Shown here: one piece after another, positions 43,757 to 52,733 of the stretch
Numbering within the stretch: position 1 is the first letter of the stretch
Layout of the letters: every line of letters starts with the position of its first letter
NCBI RefSeq assembly: GCF_001975985.1
Contig: NZ_MTQF01000001.1
Location: forward strand, 642,943-706,942
Reading direction: 5' to 3'
Length of the DNA: 64,000 nt
Source of the DNA: [Flexibacter] sp. ATCC 35103
Lineage (GTDB): Bacteria; Bacteroidota; Bacteroidia; Flavobacteriales; Flavobacteriaceae
Translations under genes and position numbers: made by a program
The notes under the pieces: generated by a model
Databases searched by the model: none
What the model saw: only the letters and a program-made list of their open reading frames with translations
Told to the model about the DNA's origin: nothing

Positions 43757-44776
43757 TTAAAACTTCTGCAACGTTTCAATCACATAAGTATGCATTACTT
43801 CCTTATAATCTAAATGCGTTACAAGTCTAAGCTTATTATGTCCCATAGAACTTATCAGGATATTTTTTTGTTTTAATTTTTCAATCAAAAGCTGATCACT
43901 GTAGCCTTCTGCAAGTGAAAAGATTAAAATATTAGTCTCGACAGGTTCTATTGCTGAAACCCACGGTTTTGTACTTAAAACTGCTGCAATTTCTTTTGCA
44001 CGTCTATGATCTTCGGCTAATCTTTCTATATTATTTGCTAAAGCATACAATCCGGCTGCAGCCAAATAACCAACCTGACGCATTCCCCCACCAAGTATCT
44101 TTCTGATTCTCAACGCTCTATGAATATCAGCTTTTGTACCTAATAAAACAGAACCTATTGGAGCGCCCAATCCTTTTGATAAACAAACCGAAATTGTATC
44201 GAAAATAGCTCCAAACTCTTTAGGATTTTGCCTTTTTGCCACTAATGCATTCCAAATTCTGGCTCCATCAAGATGGAATTTCAAATTATTCGCATCGCAA
44301 ACTTTTTTTATTTCTCTTAAATCATCTAATTCATAACACGCACCACCACCTTTGTTAGTAGTGTTTTCTACACAAACCAAACTCGTTAACGGACTATGAT
44401 AAAACTCCGGATCATTAATTGCGGCGGCAACCTGACTTGCAGTTATCATACCTCGGTCTCCGTCTAATAAACAGCAGGAAACACCGCTATTAAAAGAAAC
44501 TCCTCCTCCTTCATAATTATAAACATGCGCATATTTATCAGCAATTAATTGCTCTCCGGGCTGCGTGTGTAATTTAATCGCTGTTTGGTTAGCCATAGTT
44601 CCTGATGGAAAAAAAAGTCCTGCTTCCATACCAAAAAACTCAGCCACTCTGGTCTCTAATTCGATAACCGTAGGATCCTGCCTGTATACATCATCGCCAA
44701 CATGTGCATTAAACATATACTGCAACATTTCGTATGTAGGTTTGGTAATAGTATCGCTAATTAAATTTATTTCCAT
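43757..44776 (-). CDS. ltaE: Low-specificity L-threonine aldolase
   Basis: 339-residue PLP enzyme that splits L-threonine (and allo-threonine) to glycine and acetaldehyde. Marks: MEINLISDTITKPTYEML at the N-terminus, HVGDDVYRQDPTVIELE, the FFPSGTMANQTAIKLH block, FHLDGARIWNA, and the PLP lysine in VCLSKGLGAPIGSV. Length and order fit the beta-eliminating lyase family of threonine aldolases. A TAATTTTG box on the minus strand (44808-44815) is 31 bases before the ATG. Neighbour prfB is divergent. Confidence 0.94.
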   Translation of the reverse strand: MEINLISDTITKPTYEMLQYMFNAHVGDDVYRQDPTVIELETRVAEFFGMEAGLFFPSGTMANQTAIKLHTQPGEQLIADKYAHVYNYEGGGVSFNSGVSCCLLDGDRGMITASQVAAAINDPEFYHSPLTSLVCVENTTNKGGGACYELDDLREIKKVCDANNLKFHLDGARIWNALVAKRQNPKEFGAIFDTISVCLSKGLGAPIGSVLLGTKADIHRALRIRKILGGGMRQVGYLAAAGLYALANNIERLAEDHRRAKEIAAVLSTKPWVSAIEPVETNILIFSLAEGYSDQLLIEKLKQKNILISSMGHNKLRLVTHLDYKEVMHTYVIETLQKF

Positions 44777-44807
44777 ATTCTAAAAACTATATCTTATTTT
44801 TGTGCAG

Positions 44808-44815
44808 CAAAATTA
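44808..44815 (-). promoter_or_regulatory. -7 promoter box of ltaE
   Basis: Minus-strand TAATTTTG matches TAnnTTTG, 31 bases before the ltaE ATG. The nearest TTG is 24 bases further upstream, slightly long. Confidence 0.5.
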
Positions 44816-44929
44816 CGTATTACTGTTTGTTAATTTTTGCAAGTTTCATTAAATTTTAACTTGTGAATTACAATACAACCAAATTAACGTAATATTTATA
44901 AAAATCATATAAAAAACTATTATTAATTT

Positions 44930-46028
44930 ATGACAACTACCGAACAAATAAAAGGTATTGTGGAGCGCCTTGGTGCGTTGAGGAGGTATCTTTGACGTTG
45001 ATGCCAAGCTAATCGAAATTGCCAACGAAGAAGAAAAAACCTTTGCTCCAGACTTTTGGAACAATGCAAAAGAAGCCGAAGTCATTGTAAAAAACCTCCG
45101 AAACAAGAAAAAATGGATCGAAGATTATAATAAAGCAATCGAACTTACGGATGAATTACAGCTTGCCTACGATTTTTATAAAGAAGGGGAACTTTCTGCA
45201 GAAGAATTAGACGGGCATTATAATACAACGCAAACTCATATTGAAAATATTGAGTTCAAAAACATGCTTTCTGACGAAGGAGACAGCTTAAGTGCCGTAG
45301 TACAAATTACTGCAGGAGCCGGCGGAACCGAGAGTTGTGATTGGGCAGGAATGTTAATGCGTATGTATATGATGTGGGGAGAAAGTTATGGCTACAAAAT
45401 AAAAGAACTAAACTTTCAGGCCGGTGAGGTTGCAGGAATCAAAACTGTTACCCTGGAGTTTGAAGGTGATTATTCTTTTGGGTATCTAAAAGGAGAAAAC
45501 GGTGTACATCGCTTAGTTAGAATCTCTCCTTTTGATAGTAATGCAAAACGCCATACTTCATTCGCATCTGTTTATGTTTATCCGCTTGTTGATGACAGTA
45601 TCGAAATTGACATCAATCCTGCAGATATCGAAATTACCACTTCTCGTTCAAGTGGAGCCGGAGGACAAAATGTGAATAAGGTTGAGACAAAAGTACAATT
45701 AGTACACAAGCCAACCGGAATCCAGATCCAGTGTTCTGAAACGCGATCTCAACAAGACAACAGGCAACGTGCCATGCAAATGTTACGTTCGCAATTGTAT
45801 GAAATCGAGCTGAAAAAACAGCAGGCACAACGCGCAGACATTGAAGCCGGAAAAATGAAAATCGAATGGGGATCGCAAATACGTAATTACGTAATGCAGC
45901 CTTATAAATTAGTAAAAGACGTTCGTACTGGTTATGAAACCAGCGATGTCGATGGCGTTATGAACGGGAATATTGATCCTTTCCTAAAAGCATTTTTAAT
46001 GATGATGGGACAAAAAGAGGAAGAATAA
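44930..46028 (+). CDS. prfB: Peptide chain release factor 2, programmed +1 frameshift
   Basis: RF2, which releases the finished peptide at UGA and UAA codons. Zero frame from ATG 44930 gives [21 protein letters not shown] and then an in-frame TGA (44993-44995). The site reads aggaggtat ctt tga c: a Shine-Dalgarno-like aggagg, then CTT before TGA, the classical RF2 autoregulatory slip. Shifting +1 at the CTT gives [14 protein letters not shown]... from 44994 to the stop at 46028, 365 residues in total, the normal RF2 length. The stop-recognition motif SPF ([15 protein letters not shown]) and the catalytic GGQ ([15 protein letters not shown]) are present. Low RF2 favours the shift, so the gene regulates itself. 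A frame beginning at 45264 is only the later part. Confidence 0.97.
44981..44996 (+). promoter_or_regulatory. prfB +1 frameshift signal
   Basis: aggaggtatctttgac: SD-like aggagg three bases before the slippery ctt, then tga followed by c, the weak-termination context used for RF2 autoregulation. Confidence 0.95.
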
Positions 46029-46883
46029 ATGAATAAATATATCAAAGGTTGTTTAGTTTTAATAGGTGTTATTATTACTATAATAGCAATAATAGCAGGT
46101 CTGTTTTTTTGGTCATCAAATAGTCGAAGAAAACAAGCTGAAATTGATGGAATTAAATTCTCTAAAGAATGCGATTTAGCCAAGTTTATTACTGAACAAC
46201 CTGAGATTCAATTCGCAAATTTCAAAAAAAACGAAATCAATACCCTAAAGTTTCAGATCCTCAGAAAAGGGAAATTCATTCATGATACATTGATTAAAAA
46301 TGGATTCGACAAGAAAACCAATTCCAGCGAATACAAATCTATTACTATTCCGTACAAAGAATTTTTAAAAACCGATACAATTGTAGTAATCACACAAAAC
46401 AAACTACATTATTACATTTCAGGTTATCATCATTATGCTTACCTGCATTATGGCATGAATGGTTATTTGGGAAGCCATGAATGTAGATTTTCTGATTATA
46501 CTACAATTAATAATGAAGTTTTTGCAAGACCTATTCTATTCAGGAAATATGGCTGGATTAATCCTGAAATATCCAAACATATTCATAAAATTAGCGTATC
46601 TGATAGTGTAGCCTATTATAGTTTTGCCAAAAAATGCAAAATAAAAATACAAGATGCCGAGCGTATCCTGAAAGAAAAAAGAAAAAATCAGGTTTTTAGA
46701 TCTACCACAACTGACGGAATTGAAGTTGGTCCAAAAAATAGTTATTACATATATGGAGAAGAAACTGAATCCGGAACACTTCCTAATAATGTAGTTCCAA
46801 GAAATCTTCAAGAGTATGTAGTTAAAATAAATTGCGAAACAGGAGAATATAAGCGCTACAAAAATTATCCTTTTGACGACTAA
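46029..46883 (+). CDS. Membrane-anchored protein of unknown function
   Basis: 284 residues, not recognised. One N-terminal membrane anchor (YIKGCLVLIGVIITIIAIIA then GLFFW) is followed by a soluble domain of about 245 residues with many aromatic residues (HYYISGYHHYAYLHYGMNGY). The ATG follows the prfB stop with no spacing, so it is probably translated from the prfB mRNA. That link to a translation factor is likely accidental; no function is proposed. Confidence 0.75.
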   Translation: MNKYIKGCLVLIGVIITIIAIIAGLFFWSSNSRRKQAEIDGIKFSKECDLAKFITEQPEIQFANFKKNEINTLKFQILRKGKFIHDTLIKNGFDKKTNSSEYKSITIPYKEFLKTDTIVVITQNKLHYYISGYHHYAYLHYGMNGYLGSHECRFSDYTTINNEVFARPILFRKYGWINPEISKHIHKISVSDSVAYYSFAKKCKIKIQDAERILKEKRKNQVFRSTTTDGIEVGPKNSYYIYGEETESGTLPNNVVPRNLQEYVVKINCETGEYKRYKNYPFDD

Positions 46884-46997
46884 TTGTTTACTTTTAATAG
46901 TAATTGTAATTAAACTTATTGCTTTTTCCTTATCAGAAAGAATAGTAACTTTACAAAACAAGCTAATTTCAATCTTTTTTAAATTAAAAATACAGTT

Positions 46998-47444
46998 ATG
47001 ATAAAGTGGGCAGATATAATTCGATATACAAATAAAGGAAATCCGGTACCAGATAAAAGAGTCGACAAAACACCAGAAGAATGGAAACAACTTCTAACGC
47101 CGGAAGAATTTCAGGTAACACGCTTAAAAGGGACTGAAAGATCGTTTAGTTCTGAGCTTTGCAGTTTATTCGATCCCGGAATTTATGAATGTAAATGCTG
47201 CGGCACTTTACTTTTTGATGCCAGCGAGAAATTTGAATCAGGAACAGGCTGGCCTTCTTTTACGCAACCTTTAAAAGAAAATGCCATTGCTTACCACGCT
47301 GACAAATCATACGGAATGATTCGCGTTGAAGTTGTCTGTAATACTTGTGATGCTCATTTAGGACACGTTTTTCCTGATGGTCCTGAACCAAGTGGTTTAC
47401 GCTACTGCATTAATGCAATTTCTCTTTCTAAAATAAAAGAATAA
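46998..47444 (+). CDS. msrB: Peptide-methionine (R)-S-oxide reductase
   Basis: 148-residue enzyme that reduces methionine-R-sulfoxide in proteins. The two zinc CxxC pairs are CKCCGTLLFD (the middle CxxC) and CNTCDAHLGHVFPDG. The block GTGWPSFTQPLKENAIAY is the conserved substrate-binding part. The end has the typical RYCINAISL; the catalytic position is the Cys in this motif. There is no signal peptide, so it is cytoplasmic. No msrA is fused or adjacent. Confidence 0.95.
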   Translation: MIKWADIIRYTNKGNPVPDKRVDKTPEEWKQLLTPEEFQVTRLKGTERSFSSELCSLFDPGIYECKCCGTLLFDASEKFESGTGWPSFTQPLKENAIAYHADKSYGMIRVEVVCNTCDAHLGHVFPDGPEPSGLRYCINAISLSKIKE

Positions 47445-47449
47445 ATATT

Positions 47450-47484
47450 AAAAGCGATTCAATTAATAGGAATCGCTTTTTTTT
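47450..47484 (+). terminator. Terminator after msrB
   Basis: Perfect 11-bp stem aaaagcgattc / gaatcgctttt with a 9-base loop and a long T run. Confidence 0.9.
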
Positions 47485-48028
47485 ATCTCTAAACTTTAAA
47501 CAATTACAAAAACAAAGCAAGTAAGATTTAACGCACTAATTAAAACATTTTTTAAAGTTAAAATACAAATTGAATTAAAAAATAAAAATACCCTCTTACA
47601 TTTTTAATTATTTGAGCTGAAGAATTAGCAAAAAAATAAAAAAGAAATAATTCAAAAAATATGACCTTGATAAACCTACAAAATTCAACACTATAATTAC
47701 AATCAATTACATGACCTTATATTATTATATACTTCTTTAAAATTATTTGATTTATAATAAGATACACATAAAACAATCTACTTGTAATTATCAATATAAA
47801 AGGAAATAGAAAGGCATTCAAAAACTTACAAATACGTAATTAAAAAATTAACAGAGGCCGAAGCAATCTCAAAACAAGCAAAAAATTAATAGATTTAATG
47901 TTAAAATTGTAATATTTAAACTATTATTTAAAAAAATATTTAAAAAACTTCAAAATAACATTAGGTAATTTAAATCTAATTGAGTTTATTTGGTGCGAAA
48001 TAACCCCTAAATCATTAAATTCATTTCA
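47485..48028. other. Long AT-rich gap before lpxD
   Basis: 544 bases with no supported gene. A frame of 29 codons without a start (ending about 47889, reading KKLTEAEAISKQAKN at its end) could be a decayed ORF. No clear promoter box or repeat was found. Confidence 0.55.
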
Positions 48029-49027
48029 ATGAAATCCTATTCAATTCAAGAAATTAATGAAGTTATCAATGGCGTAATTTACGGCACAACTTCGCAATGC
48101 ATAACAGCAACAGAACAATTAGAAAAAGCGTCAATTTCTGAAATTTCATTTATAGGAAATAAAAAATATGAAAAATTCTGGGAAGGTTCAAAAGCTTCAG
48201 TTGCAGTTGTTAACGAAGATATTTCAATTGAACCTGGAGACAATCGTGCTTTTATAAAAGTGAAAAATGCCGATTTGGCAATGTCACAAATTTTAGCTCT
48301 TTTTGCTCCTCCTCCTCCAATATTCAGAAATAACATTCATAAATCAGCAAATGTTGACGAAACAGCTGTTATTGGTGAAGGTGCAAGAATTGGTGCAGGT
48401 TGTTATATAGGTCCAAAAGTTGAAATTGGTGCAAATGTTACTATTTATCCAAATGTTACTATTTTAGATGAATGTACTATTGGCAAAAATACTATCATTT
48501 GGTCAGGAGCTGTAGTTCGAGAACGTTGTCATATAGGTAACGACTGTATCATTCATCCAAACGCCACTATTGGTGCTGATGGTTTTGGTTTTCGTCCTTG
48601 CAGCGAAAAAGGTTTAGTAAAAATTCCACAAATTGGAAATGTAATCATTGGAAACGGAGTTGAAATTGGTGCTAATACATGCGTTGACCGCGGAAAATTC
48701 AGCTCAACTGTTCTTGGTGACGGATGTAAAATTGATAATTTAGTTCAGATAGGACATAATAGTAAATTAGGTAAATTTTGTATTATGGCCGGAAATAGCG
48801 GTTTAGCCGGTTCTGTAACATTAGGAAATGGCGTTATTATTGGCGGAAGTGCTTCTATAAAAGACCATACGACAATTGGCGATGGCGCTATCGTTGGTGC
48901 AGGTTCTGGTGTAGTTGGCGACATTCCTGCCGGAAAAACAATGCTGGGATATCCTGCAGTTGAAGCTCGTGACGCTTTGAAACAATGGGCAATTCTAAAA
49001 CGAATGGTTTGCGATTCTAAAAAATAA
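48029..49027 (+). CDS. lpxD: UDP-3-O-acylglucosamine N-acyltransferase (LpxD)
   Basis: 332-residue enzyme that adds the second acyl chain to UDP-3-O-acylglucosamine in lipid A synthesis, using acyl-ACP. The N-terminal non-repeat domain (about 1-95) is followed by the left-handed beta-helix hexapeptide repeats (IGEGARIGAGCYIGPKVEIG; IGNDCIIHPNATIGADGFGF). The catalytic histidine is in NLVQIGHNSKLG. A C-terminal helix ends the protein. Flavobacteria commonly carry a second LpxD-like gene near fabZ/lpxA; none of those genes is here, so this may be the extra stand-alone copy. Confidence 0.88.
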   Translation: MKSYSIQEINEVINGVIYGTTSQCITATEQLEKASISEISFIGNKKYEKFWEGSKASVAVVNEDISIEPGDNRAFIKVKNADLAMSQILALFAPPPPIFRNNIHKSANVDETAVIGEGARIGAGCYIGPKVEIGANVTIYPNVTILDECTIGKNTIIWSGAVVRERCHIGNDCIIHPNATIGADGFGFRPCSEKGLVKIPQIGNVIIGNGVEIGANTCVDRGKFSSTVLGDGCKIDNLVQIGHNSKLGKFCIMAGNSGLAGSVTLGNGVIIGGSASIKDHTTIGDGAIVGAGSGVVGDIPAGKTMLGYPAVEARDALKQWAILKRMVCDSKK

Positions 49028-49048
49028 AAGACAATGATATATATTATA

Positions 49049-49084
49049 AAAAAAACAGAAGCTAGCTAGCTTCTGTTTTTTTTT
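49049..49084. terminator. Terminator between convergent frames
   Basis: Perfect palindromic stem aacagaagctagc / gctagcttctgtt with A and T runs on the two sides, so it can act on both strands. Confidence 0.9.
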
Positions 49085-49087
49085 GTT

Positions 49088-49318
49088 TTATAACACTTCG
49101 CACTCAAAGCCAATGACTTCCATTAAAAAAATTACTTTTTCGATAATATTATCATTACATTCAAATCTCAGGATATTATCACAATCTTCCAGGTCAAAAT
49201 TCCATTTTGAATGAGGAAAAAGCTGATTCAGTTTAGGCGGAATCTTTTTTACTTTTGATAGACTATCAATATTTGTTTTAAATACAAAATCATAGCAATT
49301 ACTGGTTTTTAATTTTAC
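49088..49318 (-). CDS. Small conserved-looking ORF without standard start
   Basis: An open frame of 76 codons on the minus strand reads KTSNCYDFVFKTNIDSLSKV, then KKIPPKLNQLFPHSKWNFDL, then EDCDNILRFECNDNIIEKVI, ending at IGFECEVL. It looks like a genuine small protein (alternating strands and helices, balanced charge) but has no ATG, GTG or TTG in its first half. It overlaps the DUF3817 gene's last codons by 20 bases in another frame. It may be expressed by re-initiation at a rare codon or by a frameshift, or it may have lost its start. Confidence 0.45.
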   Translation of the reverse strand, partial: VKLKTSNCYDFVFKTNIDSLSKVKKIPPKLNQLFPHSKWNFDLEDCDNILRFECNDNIIEKVIFLMEVIGFECEVL

Positions 49319-49610
49319 TCAAAATTTTAGAATCAATATAAAAAGTTCCAAACGGAATAACACATGCCAAAAGTACTTTCCAGGTTGTGTCTTTAAATTT
49401 CCAGTTCTCTTCTACTCCAACACTCAACGTATTAAAAATAAAAAGCAGAAATAAAGCACCGTGAACCGTTCCAACTGGTCGTGTTAAAAAAGGCATTGCA
49501 AATAAATATTTCATTGGCATTGCTATAAAAAGTAAAATCAAGAGAGAAGTTCCTTCAAGAAATCCAATGATTCGTAATCGTCCGGTATTGGTTTGTAATA
49601 AGTTTTTCAT
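49299..49610 (-). CDS. DUF3817 membrane protein
   Basis: 103-residue inner-membrane protein of the DUF3817 family, with about three membrane segments. It carries the family pattern LRIIGFLEGTSLLILLFIAM, then PMKYLF, then RPVGTVHGALFLLFIF. Function unknown. It lies two bases after the upstream membrane gene's stop, so the two form an operon under the TetR-type operator at 50107. Confidence 0.88.
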   Translation of the reverse strand: MKNLLQTNTGRLRIIGFLEGTSLLILLFIAMPMKYLFAMPFLTRPVGTVHGALFLLFIFNTLSVGVEENWKFKDTTWKVLLACVIPFGTFYIDSKILSKIKNQ

Positions 49611-49612
49611 AA

Positions 49613-50071
49613 TTATCTAAAATAAGGTCGGTTTGCTAGAAATGAGAATGGCCACGGAATCGCTATAAAAATGAGTATTAAAGCAATAGAAAACCAAACT
49701 AACATGGTTTTAAATTTATCGCGATCACTTTCTTTTCTTTTTGCCAAAGCTGAACCAATTGTTATTAAAACAATCGAAACCAACATGGATAAAATGTGAA
49801 TCAATCCAAAAAAAGCGGCATCAATATTTTGAATAGCTGTCGCAAAATTTGCCCAGAGGTACTTTACAATCGGACTTTGCACATAAATTAATATTCCAAA
49901 AATTAGTTGAATATGGGCAATAGTTGCGGTCCAGTGTCGTAATAAATTATCTTTTTTGGTAAATGCCAATTGCAAAGAATATCCGCGATAGGCTATAAAA
50001 ATAGAGTACAATAAACTTCCCAAAACAAACCATCGTAGCATCGAATGGCAAAATAATAGCGTAGTATACAT
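49613..50071 (-). CDS. Four-helix membrane protein
   Basis: 152-residue hydrophobic protein with about four membrane segments (MLRWFVLGSLLYSIFIAYRG; TIAHIQLIFGILIYVQSPIV; FGLIHILSMLVSIVLITIGS; WFSIALILIFIAIPWPFSFL). Histidines lie within or near three helices (H9, H46, H52, H92), which could bind heme, and some relatives are loosely labelled cytochrome b; this is not proven. Its start is 36 bases from a TetR-type palindrome, so it is the first gene of a regulated operon with the DUF3817 gene. Confidence 0.8.
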   Translation of the reverse strand: MYTTLLFCHSMLRWFVLGSLLYSIFIAYRGYSLQLAFTKKDNLLRHWTATIAHIQLIFGILIYVQSPIVKYLWANFATAIQNIDAAFFGLIHILSMLVSIVLITIGSALAKRKESDRDKFKTMLVWFSIALILIFIAIPWPFSFLANRPYFR

Positions 50072-50108
50072 TGTTTAAAAAATTAAGACAATGCAAATAT
50101 ATTTAAAA

Positions 50109-50128
50109 AACATACTAGTTAGTATGTT
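50109..50128. promoter_or_regulatory. TetR-type operator before membrane operon
   Basis: aacatactagttagtatgtt is a palindrome with only the four centre bases unmatched, of the length and style used by TetR-family dimers. It lies between the end of the TetR gene and the start of the membrane operon. Confidence 0.7.
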
Positions 50129-50142
50129 TTTGATTTTAAAAT

Positions 50143-50733
50143 TTACTTCAAATTATCCAGATAACTTCTAAGTTCTTTTAAATAAACAATATAGCAGAAA
50201 TTATTATCCTGAACTTTTCCGAAATTTCGTATTCCCCAATATCCTGACATCATAAAAAAGGCAACTTGTTCTCCATTAACCTCTTTTTTGATCAAGCCAG
50301 ATTTTTGCGCATTTGAAATCGCTTTTTCGATGGTTTGCTTCCATTTGTTAATCAATTCTAACAAAGCCTCACTAAACTGATTATTCCAAGGCGTCATTTC
50401 CTGAGTTAAATTTCCAACCGGACAGCCATATTTTACTTGTAAAAAAGGATCTTCAAGTAGTAAATACGAGATCATATTGTACAAATCATCAACAGGATTT
50501 AGCGAGTTTTCCATAGGTTTTATAAAAGTTTCCAACATTGTAGGCTTTAAGATTTCTTCAATAATAGCAACTCCCATTTCATCTTTGGTCTTAAAATGGT
50601 AATAAAATGCACCTTTTGTAACTTTTGTCGTCGCTATAATATCATCAATACTTGTTGTTTGATATCCTTTAGAATAAATTAATTCAAATGCTTTCTGAAG
50701 AATAGTGAGTCGTGTATTGGCAGCTTTAGACAT
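50143..50733 (-). CDS. TetR/AcrR-family regulator
   Basis: 196-residue repressor. The N-terminal HTH is standard: ANTRLTILQKAFELIYSKGY, then QTTSIDDIIATTKVTKGAFY, then YHFKTKDEM. The ligand domain is of the C-terminal group with a YGCPVGNLTQEM motif (about residue 105), seen in the YxdG/QacR-like subfamily that responds to small electrophilic or hydrophobic compounds. It is followed by a strong operator and the two membrane genes, and has a second operator-like site before its own start, so it probably represses both itself and the operon. Confidence 0.93.
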   Translation of the reverse strand: MSKAANTRLTILQKAFELIYSKGYQTTSIDDIIATTKVTKGAFYYHFKTKDEMGVAIIEEILKPTMLETFIKPMENSLNPVDDLYNMISYLLLEDPFLQVKYGCPVGNLTQEMTPWNNQFSEALLELINKWKQTIEKAISNAQKSGLIKKEVNGEQVAFFMMSGYWGIRNFGKVQDNNFCYIVYLKELRSYLDNLK

Positions 50734-50737
50734 AAAA

Positions 50738-50753
50738 AATACTAATTGGTATG
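50738..50753. promoter_or_regulatory. Second TetR-type operator before regulator gene
   Basis: aatactaattggtatg resembles the site at 50109 (shared atact.a.t.gtatg) and lies five bases from the TetR ATG, fitting autorepression. Confidence 0.6.
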
Positions 50754-50985
50754 AACAAACAAATTAAAGCAAAAAATATCATTTAATATCAAACTTGTCG
50801 TTAGTTCATCCTCCAATAAGAGTTGAAGTAAGAAATATATAAATTCATTATTTCTCATTAAACCTATATTATTTTTAAAAGATTATTAATTACTTTTTAT
50901 GATATCTAAGAAAACATTTTATTATGTGGGTTTCAATTGATTTTGTAAATTAGCCAACACTATTTTATAAAAACCACAATATATC

Positions 50986-52614
50986 ATGGATTTAAACTTC
51001 AATAAAAACGAAGATCACAATAAACTATTACTTTCTGACTTAAAACAAAGATTTGCCAAAGTAAAACTAGGCGGAGGCGAAAAAAGAATTGAAAAATTAC
51101 ATGCCGAAGGCAAAATGACAGCTCGCGAACGTATCGCTTATTTGCTGGATGAAGGCTCAAAAAGTATTGAGATTGGAGGATTTGTAGGAGACGGAATGTA
51201 TGCTGAACATGGCGGATGCCCATCTGGTGGAGTTGTTATTAAAATAGGATACATAAGAGGTAAACAATGTATTGTTGTTGCCAATGATGCTACGGTAAAA
51301 GCCGGTGCTTGGTTCCCTATTACCGGCAAAAAAAATCTTCGCGCTCAGGAAATTGCAATGGAAAACAGATTGCCAATTATTTATCTGGTTGATAGTGCAG
51401 GTGTTTACTTGCCACTTCAGGACGAAATTTTTCCGGATAAAGAACACTTTGGCCGAATCTTTAGAAACAATGCACAAATGAGTAGTATGGGTATTACCCA
51501 AATTGCGGCCGTTATGGGTAGTTGTGTTGCCGGTGGCGCTTATTTACCTATTATGAGCGACGAAGCTTTAATTGTTGATAAAACAGGAAGCATTTTTCTG
51601 GCAGGAAGTTATCTGGTAAAAGCAGCAATTGGGGAAACAATTGATAATGAAACCCTTGGCGGTGCTACAACACATTGTGAAATTTCAGGTGTAACAGATT
51701 ATAAGGCTAAAGATGATAAAGATGCTTTAGATAAAATAAAAAATATTGTAGACAAAATAGGTGATTATGATAAAGCGGGCTACAGCCGAATCAAATCTGA
51801 AAAACCTGCCTTAGAACCCAAAGACATTTACGGGATTTTACCAAAAGCGAGAAACGAACAATATGATATGATGGAAATCATCAATCGTTTGGTTGATAAT
51901 TCTGAGTTTGAAGCTTATAAAGATGGTTACGGTCAAACTATTATTACCGGTTATGCCAGAATCGATGGCTGGGCCGTAGGAATTGTAGCCAACCAAAGAA
52001 AAGTGGTTAAAACCAAAAAAGGCGAAATGCAGTTTGGCGGTGTTATTTACTCTGATAGTGCTGATAAAGCAACCCGATTTATTGCCAATTGCAACCAGAA
52101 AAAAATTCCATTAGTCTTTGTACAGGACGTTACCGGTTTCATGGTTGGATCAAAATCTGAACATGGCGGAATCATAAAAGACGGTGCCAAAATGGTGAAT
52201 GCTGTCAGCAACTCAGTTGTTCCTAAATTCACCGTAATTGTTGGAAACTCTTATGGAGCAGGAAACTATGCCATGTGTGGAAAAGCCTATGATCCAAGAT
52301 TAATTTTTGCCTGGCCTAGCGCAGAACTTGCTGTTATGGGTGGAACTCAGGCCGCAAAAGTTTTAGCACAGATCGAAGCTTCTTCGCTTAAGGCAAAAGG
52401 AGAAATTGTAGATGAAGCAAAAGAAGCTGAATTGTTCAATAAAATAAAAGCCCGATATGATGAACAGACTTCACCTTATTATGCTGCTTCAAGATTATGG
52501 ACAGATGCTATTATTGATCCTCTGGACACTCGTACCTGGATTTCTATGGGGATCGAAGCTGCCAATCATGCTCCCATTCAAAAAGCTTTTAATTTAGGTG
52601 TAATACAGGTTTAA
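50986..52614 (+). CDS. Acyl-CoA carboxylase beta (carboxyltransferase) subunit
   Basis: 542-residue carboxyltransferase that moves CO2 from biotin to an acyl-CoA such as methylcrotonyl- or propionyl-CoA. The two crotonase-like halves are visible: the N-terminal acyl-CoA part (EGKMTARERIAYLLDEGS, then GGCPSGGVVIKIGY) with oxyanion-hole glycines in CVAGGAYLPIMSDEALIV, and the C-terminal biotin part (FVQDVTGFMVGSKSEHGGII, then VGNSYGAGNYAMCGKAYDPR). Sequence style fits methylcrotonyl-CoA carboxylase (leucine breakdown), but the alpha/biotin subunit is not adjacent, so the substrate is open. Confidence 0.93.
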   Translation: MDLNFNKNEDHNKLLLSDLKQRFAKVKLGGGEKRIEKLHAEGKMTARERIAYLLDEGSKSIEIGGFVGDGMYAEHGGCPSGGVVIKIGYIRGKQCIVVANDATVKAGAWFPITGKKNLRAQEIAMENRLPIIYLVDSAGVYLPLQDEIFPDKEHFGRIFRNNAQMSSMGITQIAAVMGSCVAGGAYLPIMSDEALIVDKTGSIFLAGSYLVKAAIGETIDNETLGGATTHCEISGVTDYKAKDDKDALDKIKNIVDKIGDYDKAGYSRIKSEKPALEPKDIYGILPKARNEQYDMMEIINRLVDNSEFEAYKDGYGQTIITGYARIDGWAVGIVANQRKVVKTKKGEMQFGGVIYSDSADKATRFIANCNQKKIPLVFVQDVTGFMVGSKSEHGGIIKDGAKMVNAVSNSVVPKFTVIVGNSYGAGNYAMCGKAYDPRLIFAWPSAELAVMGGTQAAKVLAQIEASSLKAKGEIVDEAKEAELFNKIKARYDEQTSPYYAASRLWTDAIIDPLDTRTWISMGIEAANHAPIQKAFNLGVIQV

Positions 52615-52733
52615 GATTTAAAAACTTTTAAAATACGTTAAATAAATATAAAAAACTTATATTCAGGCACTTAAAACTAAATTTATCATTAAAATTTACT
52701 AACTTTATATGTAATTTTTAATCACGTAGTATC

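Noticed and set aside
45264..46028. prfB annotated as a 254-residue gene from 45264
   Set aside because: The upstream frame plus the +1 slip signal gives a normal full-length RF2, so the later ATG is internal.
46536..47090. 184-codon open frame antisense to the end of the 46029 gene and the msrB start
   Set aside because: It covers two well-supported plus-strand genes, its product is a string of hydrophobic and aromatic residues typical of the reverse of AT-rich coding DNA, and it has no promoter box.
47810..47890. Short ORF ending KKLTEAEAISKQAKN
   Set aside because: Only 29 codons, no start codon, no relatives or promoter seen; noted in the gap entry instead.
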